DNA of 7,428 nucleotides, taken from JBBQXY01 sp038209195 (GTDB lineage: Bacteria; Chloroflexota; Ktedonobacteria; Ktedonobacterales; Ktedonobacteraceae). Location: NCBI GenBank assembly GCA_038209195.1, contig JBBQXY010000224.1, positions 1 through 7,428 on the forward strand. The letters are read 5' to 3'. Within the stretch, counting starts at the first letter, position 1. Every line of letters begins with the position of its first letter. A program made the position numbers and the translations under genes. Below are positions 4,631 to 7,428 of the stretch, one piece after another. The notes under the pieces are model-generated. The model saw only the letters and a list, made by a program, of their open reading frames with translations. It was not told the origin of the DNA and made no database searches.

Positions 4631-4705
4631 TGGATTGTCAATCTTCACGTGACGGGTGGAGGAATCTGACATGTAGGGACGCCCCTTGTGGGCGTCCGGC
4701 CCTAC
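4631..4705 (+). repeat. Related repeat terminus with a different hairpin core (partial copy 4)
   Basis: TGGATTGTCAATCTTCAC (4631-4648) matches the left end of the 3433 element at 16 of 18 positions, and the similarity extends a few bases outside and to GTGGAG inside. The core then differs: GTAGGG-ACGCCC (4673-4684) folds back on GGGCGT (4690-4695) and CCCTAC (4700-4705). No matching right terminus or target duplication was found before the next gene at 4777, so the copy is partial or of another subtype. Confidence 0.55.
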
Positions 4706-4776
4706 CCATTTGTGATACGATGAATAGATAGTAATCTATTACCTACCCCAAAATATAGCTTTGAGAGAGGATTTTT

Positions 4777-5628
4777 ATGGATAAAGCAGGTGTCCAGGCA
4801 GCCTTTGCCGCGGCAGGGATCGCGCGCCTGAGCAAAGATATCGATAGGTTGGCACGACCATCTATCCGACTAAAGGCGTCTTCCGTTGCCGAGTCTACAG
4901 TGCCAATGGGAGCATCAAGGCTGGGTGGAACTCCCGACCTACCAACAAACATAGCTTGGCCAGCATTGAACGGGGTGCCACAATCTTTTATCGCACAACT
5001 ACGTCTCGCCGATGTGCAGCCCTATGATACCGAGCACAAGCTACCGCAAAGTGGCATGCTCTGGTTTTTCTATGATGCAAAACAGGAAACCTATGGAGCT
5101 GATCCCGCCGATCAAGGCGGCTGGCGTATCTATTATGTAAACGGTGATCAGCCAGCGCTGCAACGGACAGCAGCACCGCCAACACTACCAAAGGAGAGCC
5201 AGTTTAAGCCTTGCGCCCTCAGCTTTGCTAGCGAAATTACCTTATCGCAGCAGCCAACACTGGAGATACCTGACTTTGACTGGACAGATGACGAGCAAAA
5301 GAAGTATGAAGACTTGCTAGCGACGTTCCCAAGTGCAGCCGATCATGCCACTATGCATCACCGCCTACTGGGCAACCCCGATACCATCCAGGATGATATG
5401 CGCTTGCAATGCCAGCTTGTCAGCCACGGAGTGACGGACACCAACGACCCACGCGCTGCCGAGTTGTCCAAAGATGCGCTGGAGTGGCAACTTCTTTTGC
5501 AGATAGATTCGGATGAGCAAGCTGCGATGGAGTGGGGTAATGCTGGTATGCTCTATTTTTGGATACAAGCAGCAGACCTGCAAGCCCAACGTTTTGATAC
5601 GAGCTGGCTCGCCATGCAATCAGAGTAA
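4777..5628 (+). CDS. DUF1963 / YwqG-family protein
   Basis: The product has 283 aa, near the usual size for the family. Family blocks are visible in order: MGASRLGGTPDLP (44-56), FIAQLRL (71-77), LPQSGMLWFFYD (89-100), GGWRIYY (114-120), HRLLGNPDTIQDDM then CQL (195-214), WQLLLQIDSD (237-246) and GNAGMLYFWIQAADLQAQRFD (254-274, given here as a position range with key residues G-x-L-Y-F-W-I and D-L). YwqG-like proteins are soluble and lack an established biochemical activity. No signal peptide or catalytic triad is evident. The site GAGAGAGG (4763-4770) is six bases before the ATG, which supports this start. It is the first gene of a likely three-gene plus-strand unit and lies 26 bases before the nuclease gene. 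Confidence 0.85.
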   Translation: MDKAGVQAAFAAAGIARLSKDIDRLARPSIRLKASSVAESTVPMGASRLGGTPDLPTNIAWPALNGVPQSFIAQLRLADVQPYDTEHKLPQSGMLWFFYDAKQETYGADPADQGGWRIYYVNGDQPALQRTAAPPTLPKESQFKPCALSFASEITLSQQPTLEIPDFDWTDDEQKKYEDLLATFPSAADHATMHHRLLGNPDTIQDDMRLQCQLVSHGVTDTNDPRAAELSKDALEWQLLLQIDSDEQAAMEWGNAGMLYFWIQAADLQAQRFDTSWLAMQSE

Positions 5629-5640
5629 GGCCAATACAAT

Positions 5641-5647
5641 AAAGGAG
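5641..5647 (+). promoter_or_regulatory. Ribosome binding site that supports the GTG start at 5655
   Basis: AAAGGAG lies seven bases before GTG 5655, and the reading from this GTG gives a textbook lipoprotein signal peptide, so GTG is the real start. Confidence 0.75.
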
Positions 5648-5654
5648 CAGAACT

Positions 5655-6197
5655 GTGAAAAAATTAGTGCTGATTATCCCGCTTTTATTACTCATACTTA
5701 GTGGATGTAATATTACAGTTTCATCGCCGACAACCTCCACTCCTGACACAAGCACTGGTGGTACTCCGCATTGGGGTGTGCAGACTAAAACATCAGGTTG
5801 CGTAGCCCATAGCGGATTGGCCGACGCGGCCTGTACCCCTGGTGCGCTTCTGGCAACTGGCACTAAAGCCGCCATCTGTCAATCTGGCTACTCCAGCCAG
5901 GTACGCAACGTACCAACCAGCGAAAAAAACCAGGTCTACGCTGAGTACGGTATTAGCAGCCATGGTACTGGTCAGTACGAGGTCGATCATCTTGTCAGCC
6001 TGGAGTTGGGCGGCTCCAATGAGATCGCGAATCTCTGGCCGGAGCTTGCCAGCCCGAAACCGGGCTTCCACGAAAAAGACAAGGTCGAAAATTATCTGCA
6101 TGCCCAAGTATGCAGCGGTGCGGTTGACCTTCAAAAGGCGCAGATCGAGATCGCCACGAATTGGTTAGCGGTCTATAATAGCATGCCTAATAAATAG
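5655..6197 (+). CDS. Exported lipoprotein with an HNH-type nuclease domain
   Basis: The product has 180 aa. It starts with M-K-K, a hydrophobic core and the lipobox LILSGC with Cys18, so it should be exported, cut before Cys18 and lipid-anchored. A Ser/Thr/Pro linker (about 20-38) leads to the nuclease part. The catalytic block is QYEVDHLVSLELGG (107-120) followed by S-N-E-I-A-N-L-W-P-E (121-130), then KDKVENYLHAQVC (141-153) and a C-terminal helix with N-W-L-A-V-Y. Asp111-His112 with Asn122/Asn126 fits the beta-beta-alpha-metal (HNH) finger, in which the His is the general base. Cys49, 60, 75 and 153 could form disulfides outside the cell. Similar D-H-(L/I)-x-x-L-E-L-G-G proteins are secreted in many bacteria. 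A role in digesting environmental DNA is inferred. The start is GTG. Confidence 0.8.
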   Translation: MKKLVLIIPLLLLILSGCNITVSSPTTSTPDTSTGGTPHWGVQTKTSGCVAHSGLADAACTPGALLATGTKAAICQSGYSSQVRNVPTSEKNQVYAEYGISSHGTGQYEVDHLVSLELGGSNEIANLWPELASPKPGFHEKDKVENYLHAQVCSGAVDLQKAQIEIATNWLAVYNSMPNK

Positions 6198-6232
6198 CAA
6201 GCACTGTCTGGCTCGACCAAGGGCATCAAAAC

Positions 6233-6238
6233 AGAGGA
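6233..6238 (+). promoter_or_regulatory. Ribosome binding site of the aminotransferase
   Basis: AGAGGA lies seven bases before ATG 6246 and prefers it over the second Met codon at 6252. Confidence 0.6.
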
Positions 6239-6245
6239 TACAACG

Positions 6246-7428
6246 ATGAATATGCAACCACAGCGCTATACGAGTAATGAGCAAACAGAGGCCTCTTTCG
6301 TTTCAACAGACTCACCATTACGCCTGGCAGCAATGACACAACAATTCGCGCCATCGGCTACATTGGCCATGAATGAGGCAGTGGCGCAACGTCGTGCGGC
6401 TGGTCGCGCTACCATGCATCTTGGTTTTGGCGAGGCCACATTTCCATTGCACCCCTTGCTACAGTCTGCCCTGGCTGATGTAGCGAAGCATACGAGCTAC
6501 GCGCCTGTCGCAGGCATACCAGCTCTGCGACAAGCCATCGCGGAATACCTGTCTCGCACACGCGGATTGAACTATAGCGCAGACAACATCATCGTGGCGC
6601 CTGGCAGCAAACCGTTACTGTATGCGCTCATGCACATCCTGGAAGGAGATGTGCTTCTGCCTGTGCCTTCATGGGTCAGTTATGCCCCGCAAGCCCGACT
6701 CGCGGGACGCCGCGTAATCGATGTTGCCACTGATCCACACAACTCCCATCGTTTGACCCCGCAAGCACTGAGCGAGGCTCTGACCAGAGCGCGCAAAGAG
6801 GGCGCAAACCCACGTATTCTGATCGTTAACTCGCCCAGCAATCCCACCGGCAGTATGTTTGCGAGAGACGATGTGGAAGGCTTTACCGCCTGGGCACGGA
6901 ACGAGGGTATTACCATCATCAGTGACGAGATTTATGCGGAACTGGCCCAAGGTTGGCGTGAACATGTGTCGCCAGCACGTTTCTATGCCGAAGGCTGTAT
7001 TGTCACAGGGGGACTCTCCAAAGCATTTTCCGCGGGCGGCTGGCGGCTTGGCTACGCGGCACTCCCACCCACGCCAGCGGGAATGCAGGCAGCTACCGCC
7101 TTGCGCACGCTCGCCAGTGAAATCTGGTCTGCTACAACCACGCCCGTACAGGAGGCTGCTATTGTCGCCTACACACCCAACGCTGAGCTTGAAACGTATG
7201 TCCGACGATCAGCACGCGTCCATGGCTATGCCACAGGCCAATTGTATACGACACTCAGCAATCTTGGCGTACACTGTCCCCGTCCAGCCGGGGCTTTTTA
7301 TCTCTATCCCGACTTCTCCCCCTGGAGTGCAGCCCTCAATAAAAAAGGCATCTATACCAGCCAAGAGTTGGCCCATTACCTGCTGGAAAACTGGGATATC
7401 GCCGCTTTACCAGGCACAGATTTTGGCG
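6246..7428 (+). CDS. Class I/II PLP-dependent aminotransferase, cut by the window edge
   Basis: The frame is open from ATG 6246 to the last base, giving 394 complete codons. The fold-type I signatures are in order: APGSKPLLYAL, the cofactor-binding G-S-K block; NSPSNPTG with Asn199; SDEIYAEL with Asp227 and Tyr230, which contact the pyridoxal ring; GGLSKAFSAGGWRLGY with Lys259 as the Schiff-base lysine and Arg267 at the phosphate; and PRPAGAFYLYPDF near the end. It resembles aspartate aminotransferase-type enzymes of the I-gamma group, but the substrate carboxylate-binding Arg lies beyond the window, so the amino acid used cannot be told. An unusually long N-terminal extension of about 25 polar residues precedes the first family block. 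It lies 48 bases after the lipoprotein gene and probably shares its transcript. A cytoplasmic metabolic enzyme. Confidence 0.88.
   Translation, partial: MNMQPQRYTSNEQTEASFVSTDSPLRLAAMTQQFAPSATLAMNEAVAQRRAAGRATMHLGFGEATFPLHPLLQSALADVAKHTSYAPVAGIPALRQAIAEYLSRTRGLNYSADNIIVAPGSKPLLYALMHILEGDVLLPVPSWVSYAPQARLAGRRVIDVATDPHNSHRLTPQALSEALTRARKEGANPRILIVNSPSNPTGSMFARDDVEGFTAWARNEGITIISDEIYAELAQGWREHVSPARFYAEGCIVTGGLSKAFSAGGWRLGYAALPPTPAGMQAATALRTLASEIWSATTTPVQEAAIVAYTPNAELETYVRRSARVHGYATGQLYTTLSNLGVHCPRPAGAFYLYPDFSPWSAALNKKGIYTSQELAHYLLENWDIAALPGTDFG

Overview
The window most resembles a genome of the Ktedonobacteria (phylum Chloroflexota). This is an inference from gene style, moderate GC and the abundance of interspersed G/C-rich hairpin repeats; it rests on no database search. 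The proteins have recognisable bacterial families but no close model-organism identity.

Layout. Bases 1-129 are the C-terminal end of an IS66-type transposase cut by the window edge. Bases 130-374 hold no gene, only hairpins, including a perfect 27-bp-arm palindrome (319-377) that contains the stop codon of the next gene. A minus-strand gene (375-1718) encodes a 447-aa protein resembling three-Cys-motif partner (TcmP) proteins. After a 350-base divergent intergenic region filled with two tandem hairpin repeats comes a plus-strand gene (2069-3400) for a TIGR02679 (DUF3323/DUF2399) protein, the Toprim/topoisomerase VI-A-like nuclease subunit JetD of type II Wadjet systems. Its usual partners (JetA, JetB and the SMC-like JetC) are absent here.

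Directly downstream lies a MITE-like element of about 130 bp (3433-3564). It has imperfect terminal inverted repeats and a 9-bp direct repeat, AGCATCTAT, on both sides. On paper, removing 137 bases (element plus one repeat copy) joins an ATG at 3417 to the open frame further down and restores a 110-aa Asp-box (BNR-type) protein. I read this as a gene fragment disrupted by the element. The outer ends 1786-1803 and 3547-3564 are an 18-bp perfect inverted repeat bracketing the jetD-like gene.

Bases 3965-4012 are a strong hairpin terminator between convergent units. On the minus strand (4041-4556) is a small coiled-coil protein with eleven near-identical 7-residue repeats encoded by 21-bp DNA repeats.

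From 4777 to the right edge three plus-strand genes follow closely: a DUF1963/YwqG-family protein, an HNH-type nuclease predicted to be an exported lipoprotein, and a class I/II PLP aminotransferase that runs off the window. Spacings of 26 and 48 bases and good ribosome binding sites suggest one transcription unit, though the products share no obvious pathway.

The part most worth follow-up is 319-3886: a divergent pair of a methyltransferase-like protein and an orphan JetD-like nuclease, embedded in copies of one hairpin repeat family. Whether the pair forms a defence module is a hypothesis.
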